A DNA stretch of 64,000 nt. Origin: JANQPA01 sp964628385 (GTDB lineage Bacteria > Bacteroidota > Bacteroidia > Chitinophagales > Saprospiraceae). The stretch spans positions 1 through 64,000 of the forward strand of contig CAZVOD010000015.1 in assembly GCA_964628385.1 (NCBI GenBank), written 5' to 3'. This document shows, in pieces, positions 34,530-43,945 of the stretch (position 1 is its first letter; every line of letters starts with the position of its first letter). The position numbers were made by a program, and so were the translations under genes. Under the pieces are notes generated by a model. That model made no database searches. It saw nothing but the letters and a program-made list of their open reading frames with translations, and was not told the DNA's origin.

Positions 34530-36932
34530 ATGGCAAGCAATAATAACATGAGAAAATTCGGGACTGCTCCGGTTTTTTTTACCGCTATTTCTACCATTCT
34601 TGGAGCAGTGATGTTCCTCAGACTTGGCTTTGCGGTGGGGCAAGTAGGGTTGATAGGGACTTTTGCCATCATTTTGATTGGCCACGCAGTGACCATTCCC
34701 ACGGCAATGGCTATTGCAGAGATCGCAACCAATCAGAAAGTAGAGGGTGGAGGAGAGTATTATATCATTTCCAGGTCTTTCGGCCTGGTTATTGGCTCTT
34801 CAATAGGAATTGCCCTGTACTTCTCACAGGCAATAAGTGTGGCCTTTTATATTATAGCTTTTGCAGAGGCTTTTACCAGCCTCATCGATTATCTACTCAG
34901 CAATTATCACTTTCATCCTACGGTGATTTGGTTGCTTGATAAAAAACAAACCGTAAGTGTACCTGCATTGATCCTGCTAACAATTATTGTGTTGGCAAAA
35001 GGAGCAGATCTTGGGGTAAAAACACTTTATTTTGTAGTGGTGACCTTATTCCTCTCCCTGGCTGCTTTCTTTATTGGGCAAACAGAATACAGTAAAAATA
35101 ATTCTATTGACCCTTTCGCTAATGTAGGCAATTACGAATCCCCTTTTCGGTTATCCAAGATAGATACCGCCACATTGCCTATTCCATTAGAAAGTGTAGA
35201 TTCTTTGATCCAAGATGGTGTTGCTTATCCGGTATCTGAGCAGTTAGACGTAGATGATGATTTTGCCCCCTCTGAGGAAAATCCGATGGAGGCCTTCAGC
35301 TTCTTTACGGTATTTGCAATAATTTTTCCTGCTTTTACAGGTATGACAGCAGGGGTAGGACTATCAGGCGACCTACGCAACCCCAGTAAATCGATTCCAC
35401 TAGGTACCCTGGCTGCAACTATCTCGGGGATGATTATTTATATTTTTATCGCTTTCAAGCTGGCTGGCTCTGCAAGCCCGGAGTCGTTGGCGGATACCAG
35501 CCGGCTCGTTATGGCTGATATTGCGTGGAAAGGTAGCTGGTTAATTCCTATCGGCTTAGCTGCTGCAACAGTATCATCGGCGCTGGGGTCTATTCTGGTA
35601 GCACCAAGAACCCTGCAGGCCATTGCAAAAGATCGGGTACTGCCTTCCAGAGGAATCAATTATTGGTTGTCCAGAGGGCGAGGTAATAGTGAAGAACCCT
35701 TTAATGCTACACTGGCTACCGTCGCGCTGGCCTTTGTATTCGTCATGATGGGAGGCCTGGATGTCGTGGCAGAGATCATCTCTATGTTCTTTATGGTAAC
35801 TTACGGTACGCTTTGCCTCATCTCTTTCTTACAGCACTTCTCGGCTGATCCATCCTATCGACCAACCTTCCGCTCGCGCTGGTATATATCTTTGTTCGGT
35901 GCAGTGGCGTGTTTTGGACTGATTTTCTTTATGAATCCAGGGTATGCTATTTTATCACTCATGCTCATGCTTGTTTTTTACTTCCTGGTGAGTACCTATA
36001 ACCCCGATAAGAAAAATATCGCGGCGATTTTTCAGGGCGTTATCTTTCAATTTAGCCGGCAGCTACAAGTATTTTTACAAAAGGCCGATAAAGAACAAAC
36101 AGGCAGTTGGAGGCCATCAGTAGTTTGTATTTCGGAAAATTCTTTTGACAGAATCTCAGCTTTTGAAATACTGAGGTGGCTTTCCCAGCGCTATGGCTTT
36201 GGCACTTACATCCATAAGATCAATGGTTATTTGTCCAGAAGTACTCATCAGCAGGCCAAACTTTGTAAAGATAGATTGATAAAAATGGCGGAAACCAGCC
36301 GCAGTAACATATACATTGATACACTAATTAGCCCTTCTTACACTTCGGCCATTGCTCAGGTTATACAGTTGCCCGGTATATCAGGTAAAGAGAATAACTT
36401 ATTACTACTGGAGTTCTCCAGAAGTAACCCGGACAACCTCAATGATATCGTTGACAATATTAAGCTGATTCGCTCTGTTGCTTTTGACATGATCATATTA
36501 GGTTCAACAGAACGGGGTTTCGGCCTTAAACAAAATATTGACATCTGGATTACTTCCCATGATTATGAGAATGCTAATTTAATAATACTATTGGCTTATA
36601 TCATTTTAGGGCACGGTGATTGGAAAAAAGGCGATATAAAGATATTTGCTTTGTTTCCTGAGGAAGAAAAACAAACAGAGCGCAAACGCCTCCTTGAACT
36701 TATCGAAGATGGCCAGCTGCCTATCTCTTCTCACAATATTGAATTCATTTCCCGAAAACCCAATACAGATGCCAAAACCATCATCAAGAATAAGTCTCGG
36801 GATGCTGATCTGACGCTTATTGGTATTCGTGATGAAGCAATTAAGCACGATGGAGTAGCAGTATTTGAAGGATATGGTAGTATTGGAAATATTTTGTTTG
36901 TCAATGCAACTAATCAAAAGCAGATCAAGTAA
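34530..36932 (+). CDS. Cation-chloride cotransporter (SLC12-like) family transporter
   Basis: An 800-residue membrane transporter of the APC superfamily. The start at 34530 (MASNNNMRKFG) is preferred to 34479. The N-terminal half carries about 12 membrane segments, opening with GTAPVFFTAISTILGAVMFLRLGFAVGQVG and the GGGEYYIISRSFG block that marks cation-chloride cotransporters (Na-K-Cl or K-Cl type) rather than plain amino acid permeases. A second landmark is FTVFAIIFPAFTGMTAGVGLSGDLRNPSKSIP. The last ~280 residues are a soluble domain like the regulatory C-terminus of that family. The ion set is not predictable. It could help in osmotic or ionic balance. It stands alone between aspS and hemA. 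Confidence 0.85.
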   Translation: MASNNNMRKFGTAPVFFTAISTILGAVMFLRLGFAVGQVGLIGTFAIILIGHAVTIPTAMAIAEIATNQKVEGGGEYYIISRSFGLVIGSSIGIALYFSQAISVAFYIIAFAEAFTSLIDYLLSNYHFHPTVIWLLDKKQTVSVPALILLTIIVLAKGADLGVKTLYFVVVTLFLSLAAFFIGQTEYSKNNSIDPFANVGNYESPFRLSKIDTATLPIPLESVDSLIQDGVAYPVSEQLDVDDDFAPSEENPMEAFSFFTVFAIIFPAFTGMTAGVGLSGDLRNPSKSIPLGTLAATISGMIIYIFIAFKLAGSASPESLADTSRLVMADIAWKGSWLIPIGLAAATVSSALGSILVAPRTLQAIAKDRVLPSRGINYWLSRGRGNSEEPFNATLATVALAFVFVMMGGLDVVAEIISMFFMVTYGTLCLISFLQHFSADPSYRPTFRSRWYISLFGAVACFGLIFFMNPGYAILSLMLMLVFYFLVSTYNPDKKNIAAIFQGVIFQFSRQLQVFLQKADKEQTGSWRPSVVCISENSFDRISAFEILRWLSQRYGFGTYIHKINGYLSRSTHQQAKLCKDRLIKMAETSRSNIYIDTLISPSYTSAIAQVIQLPGISGKENNLLLLEFSRSNPDNLNDIVDNIKLIRSVAFDMIILGSTERGFGLKQNIDIWITSHDYENANLIILLAYIILGHGDWKKGDIKIFALFPEEEKQTERKRLLELIEDGQLPISSHNIEFISRKPNTDAKTIIKNKSRDADLTLIGIRDEAIKHDGVAVFEGYGSIGNILFVNATNQKQIK

Positions 36933-37454
36933 CAACATACAAAGAGTATGGCCCGGCGAATATAATTTTAGGGCTTCTACTTTCTGATGACACATCTTGA
37001 TTTTTGAAGTGTAATTTATGACAGGAAAATATAAAGTTTTTGAACTTTCAATTTTTGTTGAACCCAACTCTAGATTGCTGACAGACAAAAGACATTACTC
37101 ACGACTTTACAAAGAACTAGATTGAAATACCGGGCGTTCTGAGTATGTGATGGGTTACATTTAGAATGATTGAATGTCAAAATAAGGCCACACCTGGTTT
37201 TTAGATGGAAAAATGACAATTCTTGGTATTATCGTCAAATAAAAGTTAAATTATTTATTGATATAAACCACCTGAATCGTGTCCCGATACATAGAAATTA
37301 TTGATGGTATTTTTAGCTCTTAGAATCTGACCGAAAGAACGGTTTACACTGTTTAGAAAAGCTACAAATAATTTTGTTTAACCTTGTTTACAGAAGCATG
37401 ACATACAGAAAACGTGCAGATTTTATTTTTGTAAAGCGCAAAGAACAAAATGAT
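36933..37454. other. Intergenic region before hemA
   Basis: About 520 bp, AT-rich, without a credible gene. The only sign of function is a -7-like element TAATTTTG at 37369-37376 with no good -33 TTG, which would place transcription about 70 bp before hemA. Confidence 0.4.
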
Positions 37455-38684
37455 ATGCTCAACAACTATAAAATCTTAACAATAACGCATAAGAGGATCA
37501 GTCTTAAGGATATCGGCAACTTTGTTGTCAATGTTGAGGATAATAGTTCTATGCAGGAAAGGCTTGAGGAGATCAAAGCCCAGTTCAATCTTTCTGAATT
37601 GATGTACTCTAACACTTGTAATAGAGTACTTTTCTTTTTTGCTACTGAAGAACATATTGATAGTCATTTTATCAGTGAATTTTTCAAGGCTATTAATCCA
37701 TCTGCTTCGGAGGAATGGCTGAGTCGCATTCCTGAGATTGCAAGGTATTATCAGGGTATGGATGCCATGCGTCACTTTTTCAATGTGGCGGCTTCCATCG
37801 ATTCTTTAGTGATTGGAGAAAGACAAATCTTGGGACAGCTAAAAGAGTCTTTTGACCACTGTAATAAGTGGGGATTAATCGGTGACAGCATCAGGCTGGC
37901 AATGAACAAAGCGATAGTTTCCGCAAAGGCAGTTTATTCTAATACACAGATTGGAGACAAAGCTGTTTCTGTGGTATCTTTAGCTACTCAAAAGCTTTTG
38001 GCTACCAATGTTAAGAAAAACGATCGTATTCTGATCATTGGGGCAGGTCAGACCAATCAATTGGTTGCTAAGTTTTTAGCCAAGCATGATTTCGAAAATA
38101 TTACAGTGTTTAATCGTTCTGTAGAAAAAGCAAGACAGCTTGCAGACACGGTTGATGGCAATGCTTTACCTTTATCGCTGCTCAAAGAATATAAAAGTGG
38201 TTTTGATTGTTTAATCGTTTGTACGGCATCTAAGAAGCCTATCATAACAGCTGATTTGTATAATCAGCTGCTAAACGGAGAAACCAACAAGAAGCTGATC
38301 ATTGACCTGGCTGTTCCCCACAATGTTTCTGAAGAAGTTCTCAACGGCTTTGCAGTTAACTACATTGAAATAGAAGGATTGAGAAATCTTGCCAACGAAA
38401 ATCTTGCTGCCAGAGAGCGGGAAGTTGTTCATGCTAAAGCCATTTTGGAGGATCACCTGGATGAGTTTCCGATACTGTTCAAGCAAAGACAGCTTGAAGT
38501 GGCTATGAGGCAAGTGCCTACCAAAATTAAAGAAGTTCGCAAAAAGGCTATGAATGAAGTTTTCAAAAAAGAAATAGAAACCCTTGATGAGCCCACCAAA
38601 GAATTGGTAGATAAAATGCTTGCATACATGGAAAAGAAGTGCATCGGAATTCCTATGAAAGCTGCTCGCGAAATGCTACTCTAA
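37455..38684 (+). CDS. hemA: Glutamyl-tRNA reductase
   Basis: A 409-residue enzyme that reduces charged tRNA-Glu to glutamate-1-semialdehyde, the first step of C5 haem synthesis. The start at 37455 (MLNNYKILTITHKRISLKDIG) matches the family N-terminus; the longer frame adds 27 residues. The active-site Cys55 is in SNTCNR, followed by IDSLVIGERQILGQLK near 133 and the NADPH-binding ILIIGAGQTNQLVAKFL near 196. The C-terminal dimerisation helix is complete. No hemC or other haem gene follows; the end overlaps a convergent methyltransferase gene by 9 bp. The sequence is more divergent than usual but the catalytic parts are all there. Confidence 0.93.
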   Translation: MLNNYKILTITHKRISLKDIGNFVVNVEDNSSMQERLEEIKAQFNLSELMYSNTCNRVLFFFATEEHIDSHFISEFFKAINPSASEEWLSRIPEIARYYQGMDAMRHFFNVAASIDSLVIGERQILGQLKESFDHCNKWGLIGDSIRLAMNKAIVSAKAVYSNTQIGDKAVSVVSLATQKLLATNVKKNDRILIIGAGQTNQLVAKFLAKHDFENITVFNRSVEKARQLADTVDGNALPLSLLKEYKSGFDCLIVCTASKKPIITADLYNQLLNGETNKKLIIDLAVPHNVSEEVLNGFAVNYIEIEGLRNLANENLAAREREVVHAKAILEDHLDEFPILFKQRQLEVAMRQVPTKIKEVRKKAMNEVFKKEIETLDEPTKELVDKMLAYMEKKCIGIPMKAAREMLL

Positions 38685-39833
38685 TAATTTTTCCAGAAAA
38701 TGATATTCCAGGCCATAATGATTTTTTATGGCTTCTATTGTTGTATGTGCATCGGGATTACTTTGTCCCCTGGTGGCAATGATCATAAGGTTTTTGGGCG
38801 TATGATTAGTACTGATGAATTCAAAAACCTTCGTCTTATAACCGTTGGCTTCAAGTATCAGTGAGCGAATCGAGTCGGTGATCAACTCGGCCTGTCGCTC
38901 CATGAGTATTCCATGTTTAAGTAATTTTCCACTCCAACCTTTTGGGTTCATATTCTGTCTGACTTGTTTGTGGCAACAAGGAGCCACTACAATAGCAGAC
39001 GCATCACACTGTATGCCTTTAGCAATCGCGACATCGGTCGCGGTATCGCAGGCGTGAAGAGCGATAAGCATATCGATCTTTTCAGCCGGATAATCGTTGA
39101 TGTCCATAGCCACAAATTGAAGGTCTTTGAAATGCAACTCTTCTGCCAGGTTGTTGCAGTATTCAACCAGCTTGGGCCTCAACTCAATACCGGTAATATT
39201 TGCCGCTTTATTCCGCTGATTTTTTAGGTAATCGTACAGTGCAAAAGTCAGATACCCCTTTCCTGCCCCCATATCTAAAATTGAAGGAGCATCCGGGAGA
39301 TCATGGGCTTTTAATAAATTATCAATAATTTCAATGTATTTATTGATCTGGCGAAATTTTTTCTGGCTATTGCTAAGCACTTTTCCATCCTTTCCAGTAA
39401 TGCCCAAAGCTTTTAGGTAGAGATTATCTTCGGCTTTGATCAGATGATTCTTTTCTTTGTCGTGGTTTGCGGAAGGGGTAGACTGCTGGCTGGGCGCTTT
39501 GCTTAGCAGGCGAGCCTTTCGCTTTTTGTTGAACATCAGTTTGTAATCACCTTGCGTAGCCAAAAGGTTGGCTTCCAGAAAATCATTACCCAACAAACCC
39601 TTTAGTGTATCTGTAGCATCTTCCAAACTGAGGTTTTTGACAATATCCTGTGTGGAGTGCCGGTATAAAAAAGAAAACATTAGCTTGTTTTTGACTTCCA
39701 CAGGACGAATATATATATTCTTTAGGGTGCTGTTTTTATCGGTATTTTTACTGATACTAAGCTTAACCAACTGATTGGCCTCAAAACTGTGCTGTACGAT
39801 GTCCAAAAATTCAGGTAAAGCGGCTTTTTCCAT
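38676..39833 (-). CDS. SAM-dependent methyltransferase (Methyltransf_32 type)
   Basis: A 385-residue protein. The N-terminal ~170 residues are unassigned (charged, helical). The C-terminal domain is a class I methyltransferase with SAM motif ILDMGAGKGYLTFALYDYL near residue 187, and the pattern LIALHACDTATDVAIAKG plus VVAPCCHKQ near 255-290 that is characteristic of the GSTCD-like Methyltransf_32 family (DPPY-like site replaced by PCCHK). Substrate unknown; RNA or small-molecule targets are possible. It overlaps hemA by 9 bp at their 3' ends. No other gene on the minus strand is close. Confidence 0.82.
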   Translation of the reverse strand: MEKAALPEFLDIVQHSFEANQLVKLSISKNTDKNSTLKNIYIRPVEVKNKLMFSFLYRHSTQDIVKNLSLEDATDTLKGLLGNDFLEANLLATQGDYKLMFNKKRKARLLSKAPSQQSTPSANHDKEKNHLIKAEDNLYLKALGITGKDGKVLSNSQKKFRQINKYIEIIDNLLKAHDLPDAPSILDMGAGKGYLTFALYDYLKNQRNKAANITGIELRPKLVEYCNNLAEELHFKDLQFVAMDINDYPAEKIDMLIALHACDTATDVAIAKGIQCDASAIVVAPCCHKQVRQNMNPKGWSGKLLKHGILMERQAELITDSIRSLILEANGYKTKVFEFISTNHTPKNLMIIATRGQSNPDAHTTIEAIKNHYGLEYHFLEKLLE

Positions 39834-39973
39834 AAATTGCTGTTAAATCTGTTTCCTGTAATCATAGCAAGCAACAAGTTAGCTAATTTCTAAGTTTTGT
39901 TATAAATTGAAATTCTGACATTAAAGAGTCTCACTAATAGAGATTCTATGAAGAAAGAATAAAACCGAACTTT

Positions 39974-40558
39974 ATGCGACAAGTGATTATTATGTTACTG
40001 CTGGTAAGCATAGCTTCTCTGGCTTCAGCCCAGAAGACAGTTAAGATTGATGATAATATTTATCGATATACGTTGGACGACTGTGGGGATACGATCATAA
40101 TTGCCACTTTAAATGATATTCCGATCACTTCCCTGAAAATTTTTAATAGTAAAGAGGATAGAAGGCGCTATGATAAGTATAAAGAATATGCGCTTGAGGT
40201 GTATCCGTACGCGGTAGAGGCGATCAAAGTATTTCGACAAATTGAAGACTCCACGATAACCATGAAGAAAAGGGAGCAGAAAAAATTTATCCGGCAGCTC
40301 AAACGCGATCTGAAAAATGAATTCTCGGATCCCCTGAAAAAGTTAACCCGAACCCAGGGAGCTATTTTGATAAAGATGATAGAAAAAGAGCTGGATACTC
40401 CGTTATACTTTTTAATCAAAGACCTTCGTGGGGGCTTCACAGCAACGTACTGGAATATTATCGGAGGGATGTATGACCATAAGCTCAAGGAAGGATATGA
40501 CAGTGGGCAGGATCCGATTCTGGATGCCGTTTTAAACGACCTGAACCTGACATACTAG
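39974..40558 (+). CDS. DUF4294 family exported protein
   Basis: A 194-residue exported protein with a signal peptide (about 1-19, ending ASAQ). The body is the DUF4294 domain, recognised by DRRRYDKYKEYALEVYPYAVEAIKVFRQIED and the later LTRTQGAILIKMIEKELDTPLYFLIKDLRGGFTATYWNIIG. This family is limited to Bacteroidota and has no known function. It is 25 bp upstream of the adenosine-deaminase-like gene in the same direction, so the two are likely co-transcribed. Confidence 0.88.
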   Translation: MRQVIIMLLLVSIASLASAQKTVKIDDNIYRYTLDDCGDTIIIATLNDIPITSLKIFNSKEDRRRYDKYKEYALEVYPYAVEAIKVFRQIEDSTITMKKREQKKFIRQLKRDLKNEFSDPLKKLTRTQGAILIKMIEKELDTPLYFLIKDLRGGFTATYWNIIGGMYDHKLKEGYDSGQDPILDAVLNDLNLTY

Positions 40559-40583
40559 TTTTATTGGATTTAAATTTTGAAAA

Positions 40584-42059
40584 TTGAAAAAGTTCCTTTC
40601 AATCTTAGGGGTTTTTCTACCGGGCCTGTTTTTGTACGGTCAGGTCTCCATAGATACTTCCGGTACTGTTAATGCTTATTTAGACCATTTCAGAGGTAAC
40701 AAGGCAGTACTTACTGCCTTTTTTAAAGCCTTTCCCAAAGGAGCAGATCTACATCATCACTATAGTGGTTCTGTACCTATGGAAATCTATGTCGATCATG
40801 TACTGCGCAATTACTGGATAGAGCTAAATACACTCCAGGTTGCTGAACGGCTGCCCAAAAGAGCCAGAGGGAATTGGCAAAATTACTCCCAGTTAAAGGC
40901 TGGCAACCAGCTGGATGTGGTCAGAGATAACCTCATACAGGCATGGTCCGTTAGAGAATTTCCCGGGGTAGAACCCAGCGAGCATTTTTTTGATGCTTTT
41001 AATAAATTTAGTTTAGCAAAAAACCAAACCTTTGAGCAAGGGCTACTGGCTTTAAAACAGATCGCCAGGGAAGAAAACCTGGTCTACCTGGAAACTATGT
41101 TTGCTTCTATCGACTGCTCATTAGAACTGGAAAAAGAAAAACAAAAAAATGAATCGCTTTTATTTCAGGCCCAGGAAGGTAGCCGGAAAGATTTGTATGA
41201 CCTTTTTGATCAGTTATACAATGAAATAGAAGCTGAAGCTCTGCAATGCGCCGTTCAGCACAACGAGTGGGTGGCAGCCTATCATCAAAAGCTAGAAATG
41301 GAGAGTGAAGATTTCTCTATCCGGTATCAGAATTATGTTGTCCGGGTAAAAGAGCCCCTACGTCTTTTTAAAGATTTAGTGCTATGCTTTCTATCCGCCG
41401 ATGCCAGTCCGTTGATGGTTGGTGTCAATATAGTTGCTCCTGAACACCATTACATCGCCATTCGCGACTATCGACTGCATATGCGTATGTTTGCTTACCT
41501 GAAAGAAAAATTTCCGGCGGTTAATATCGCTATGCATGCAGGAGAACTGACTCCGGATATTGCAAGTCCTGTAGAGCTCAATTTTCATATCCAGGAAGCT
41601 GTAAATGTGGCCGGAGCCCAACGGATAGGACACGGCGTGGATATTGCTTATGAGCAAAACAGTCATGAACTGCTCAGGCAGATGAAAGACAATGGAGTAG
41701 CAGTGGAGATCAACCTGAGTAGTAACGAATTTATCCTTGGAGTAAAAGATGAGGAGCATCCTATTTCTCTGTATCATATGCACGAAGTACCTGTGGTGCT
41801 TTGTACTGATGATGCGGGTATTCTTCGAACTACGCTTACTGATCAATATGTTTTATTATGTCAGCGATATGAGGTATTTTCCTATGATGAGATTAAAGAG
41901 GTGTCTCTCAATGGCATTCACTACAGTTTTATTGAAGAGGAAAATCATAAAAACGATTTACTTCGACAACTGAAGCAACGTTTTTGGAGCTTCGAACAGC
42001 AGGTCATACAGTTGATAGAAGGTAATGCTCAACTTCGTCCGCTATTGATGCTAAAATAA
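40584..42059 (+). CDS. Exported adenosine deaminase (growth-factor-like branch)
   Basis: A 491-residue amidohydrolase. Start is a TTG codon at 40584; this is the only start that gives the clear signal peptide KKFLSILGVFLPGLFLYGQ. Metal and substrate motifs of adenosine deaminase are seen: KGADLHHHYSGSV (His57/His59), NIAMHAGEL near 315, RIGHGVDI near 347, EINLSSNEFILGV near 375 and LCTDDAGI near 407. An insertion of ~110 residues after the first motif resembles the exported ADGF/CECR1-like branch. It likely acts on extracytoplasmic adenosine or related nucleosides for salvage; substrate is not certain. Follows the DUF4294 gene and ends before a hairpin. Confidence 0.85.
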   Translation: MKKFLSILGVFLPGLFLYGQVSIDTSGTVNAYLDHFRGNKAVLTAFFKAFPKGADLHHHYSGSVPMEIYVDHVLRNYWIELNTLQVAERLPKRARGNWQNYSQLKAGNQLDVVRDNLIQAWSVREFPGVEPSEHFFDAFNKFSLAKNQTFEQGLLALKQIAREENLVYLETMFASIDCSLELEKEKQKNESLLFQAQEGSRKDLYDLFDQLYNEIEAEALQCAVQHNEWVAAYHQKLEMESEDFSIRYQNYVVRVKEPLRLFKDLVLCFLSADASPLMVGVNIVAPEHHYIAIRDYRLHMRMFAYLKEKFPAVNIAMHAGELTPDIASPVELNFHIQEAVNVAGAQRIGHGVDIAYEQNSHELLRQMKDNGVAVEINLSSNEFILGVKDEEHPISLYHMHEVPVVLCTDDAGILRTTLTDQYVLLCQRYEVFSYDEIKEVSLNGIHYSFIEEENHKNDLLRQLKQRFWSFEQQVIQLIEGNAQLRPLLMLK

Positions 42060-42087
42060 GAAAAGGATACGTATGGGGAATTAGAGA

Positions 42088-42115
42088 AAGGGTATGTCAG
42101 GTTCAACATACCCTT
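42088..42115. terminator. Bidirectional hairpin
   Basis: Ten-base arms AAGGGTATGT (42088-42097) and ACATACCCTT (42106-42115) around an eight-base loop, between the convergent adenosine deaminase and TPR lipoprotein genes; a TGGTTTTG stretch follows on the plus strand. Confidence 0.75.
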
Positions 42116-42128
42116 CCTGGTTTTGAGT

Positions 42129-43757
42129 TTAGCTCAATAATTCTTTTCGCTCTTTTCTGATCTCTTCCAGTGCTTTGGAGTATTTTACTGAATCAGAGCC
42201 GCTGGCTTTCGCTGCCTCCAGTGCGCCCATCAAAGCTTTTCTCCTTTTGGGATTTCTGACCAGTGTGTATTCATACTGAGCCAGTGCTTCTGCAAATCGC
42301 TTTTGCTCCAATAACCAATCGGCATACATTTCGTTAGTAGGTTTGAAGATAGTGGGAGGACCATAGGAATAACTAATAGCGTTTTCCAGAGCCACTGCTT
42401 CTTTGAGCCATTGCTCTGAAACCTCTGTATCTTTCTGGCTCATAGCCAGCAGTGCTCTTAGCTGATGACTGAAAATCTGCGCCTGATCAATATCCTGTTT
42501 GTTGGGTAAACTTCTGGAGCTTCCTCCGGCATTACACATCGGAATACCTTCGTCAGTAACCAGTAGTGAGGACTCCTGAATTTTTTTATCTAATTCTTCG
42601 ATGAGCATCTCTATCTTAGCAGGATCTTTCTGGTGATAGGCAATAAGGCCATCCGTAAATTTATTAGCCGCAGCGAGGCTGATATTAATACCCTCCATGT
42701 CAAGTTCAAGGTCAGTAACGGGACTGTCCCACTGTTCAGTTTCTACCAGGTAGTTGCCACGCATTCTTACAAAATAAGCTCTTGAACGAGCTGAGGCTTC
42801 ACTATTGGCATATTTCTCCATTTCGGCCATCGTATTGTGGGCTTCTTCCCAGTTTTCCTTTTGGCACCATCCATACATTAGCCAGTGCAAGGCATGGTAG
42901 CTCCTGGCATTATTGTTTAGTTCTTTTCTTTCCATTCTTTTGACGCTGGCCTGGTAAGAAGCAATATTAGAGCTAATGACTTCATCCCACATACCTATGG
43001 CCACGTAAATATGCGAAGGCATATGTAGAGCATGAGCGGCATCAGGCGCTACTTTTGAGTAGCTGTTAGCAGCAGTAATAGCCTTGACAGCATGTTTGGG
43101 ATCATCATAAGAATGGATGAGGTAATGCAGGGCACCTGGATGATTGGGGTTTTCTTTCAAAATGCCTTTAGCGATGACCGCACTTTGTTCATATTTTTCT
43201 TCATCTCTTCCTACAGGAACAGCGCCTAGTACCGATAAAGCATAAAAAGCAGCAATTTCCTGGTTGTCAGGATATTTATCATACAATTTTTTGAGGTGAT
43301 CGGAGTAAGCCTGGTCTCTTTCATACTTCGTGCCCTGACTGTATAATACCCGTAGAGAGGCAATTAAATCTTGCTCAACCGGGCTGATGTTATTTTTTAT
43401 CTCCTGGTAATTCAGGCTATCCAGTTTTTTGAGTGCGGCCTGACCTTTATCGTAATCTTGCTCACGCCAAAGACCATGGTTGTAAGTCATGGCCTCTCCC
43501 CATATGGCCATGGGAAAGTCAGGGTCGGCTTCCTGAGCCTTTAGGAAAGCTTCTCTGGCATCCTGATATTCAAAGCTATGTAGTAATAATAAGCCTTCTT
43601 CAAAATGTGGAAGTGCACTTTCATCACCGGTTACTGTAAGGTTGATTTCTCCCAACTTAGGAGTAGTGGCTGGTTCTTTTTCAGGCGTTTCACCTTCCTG
43701 ACACCCCTGGAAAAACAGAATAGTAAAGAAAAAAAGTATAAGGTTATGGATTCTCAT
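42129..43757 (-). CDS. TPR-containing lipoprotein
   Basis: A 542-residue lipoprotein with lipobox LFFQGC (Cys19). TPR units are recognisable at about 50-85 (ALPHFEEGLLLLHSFEYQDAREAFLKAQEADPD), around 190-225 (LKENPNHPGALHYLIHSYDDPKHAVKAI) and at the C-terminus (QKRFAEALAQYEYTLVRNPKRRKALMGALEA). The motif ALHMPSHIYVAIGMWDE near 245 is shared with a family of uncharacterised TPR proteins in Bacteroidota and other groups. No catalytic signature. Monocistronic. Likely a periplasmic or surface binding protein; function unknown. Confidence 0.82.
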   Translation of the reverse strand: MRIHNLILFFFTILFFQGCQEGETPEKEPATTPKLGEINLTVTGDESALPHFEEGLLLLHSFEYQDAREAFLKAQEADPDFPMAIWGEAMTYNHGLWREQDYDKGQAALKKLDSLNYQEIKNNISPVEQDLIASLRVLYSQGTKYERDQAYSDHLKKLYDKYPDNQEIAAFYALSVLGAVPVGRDEEKYEQSAVIAKGILKENPNHPGALHYLIHSYDDPKHAVKAITAANSYSKVAPDAAHALHMPSHIYVAIGMWDEVISSNIASYQASVKRMERKELNNNARSYHALHWLMYGWCQKENWEEAHNTMAEMEKYANSEASARSRAYFVRMRGNYLVETEQWDSPVTDLELDMEGINISLAAANKFTDGLIAYHQKDPAKIEMLIEELDKKIQESSLLVTDEGIPMCNAGGSSRSLPNKQDIDQAQIFSHQLRALLAMSQKDTEVSEQWLKEAVALENAISYSYGPPTIFKPTNEMYADWLLEQKRFAEALAQYEYTLVRNPKRRKALMGALEAAKASGSDSVKYSKALEEIRKERKELLS

Positions 43758-43945
43758 GTTGCATTAGCTTTATGCTGCTCCTCTCGCGGATGTGAGCTAA
43801 TTTGAATCTTTCCGCAAAATGAGCTTGATTGATAATACTAGAAAGTTAAAATTTTATTTTGAGAAAACCCCTTTTTTTGGGGCTTCCATTCATGAAATTT
43901 CTCAGGCTCATTTTGTGGTTTTCGGGATGCAGCAGCTAAAATGAC

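Noticed and set aside
36606..37088. 160-codon minus-strand frame at the end of the transporter gene
   Set aside because: Mostly antisense to the transporter C-terminal domain; no family resemblance.
37398..37454. Earlier Met as hemA start
   Set aside because: The family N-terminus matches the Met at 37455; upstream residues are basic and unrelated.
41391..41846. 151-codon minus-strand frame opposite the adenosine deaminase
   Set aside because: Antisense to the metal-binding motifs of the deaminase.
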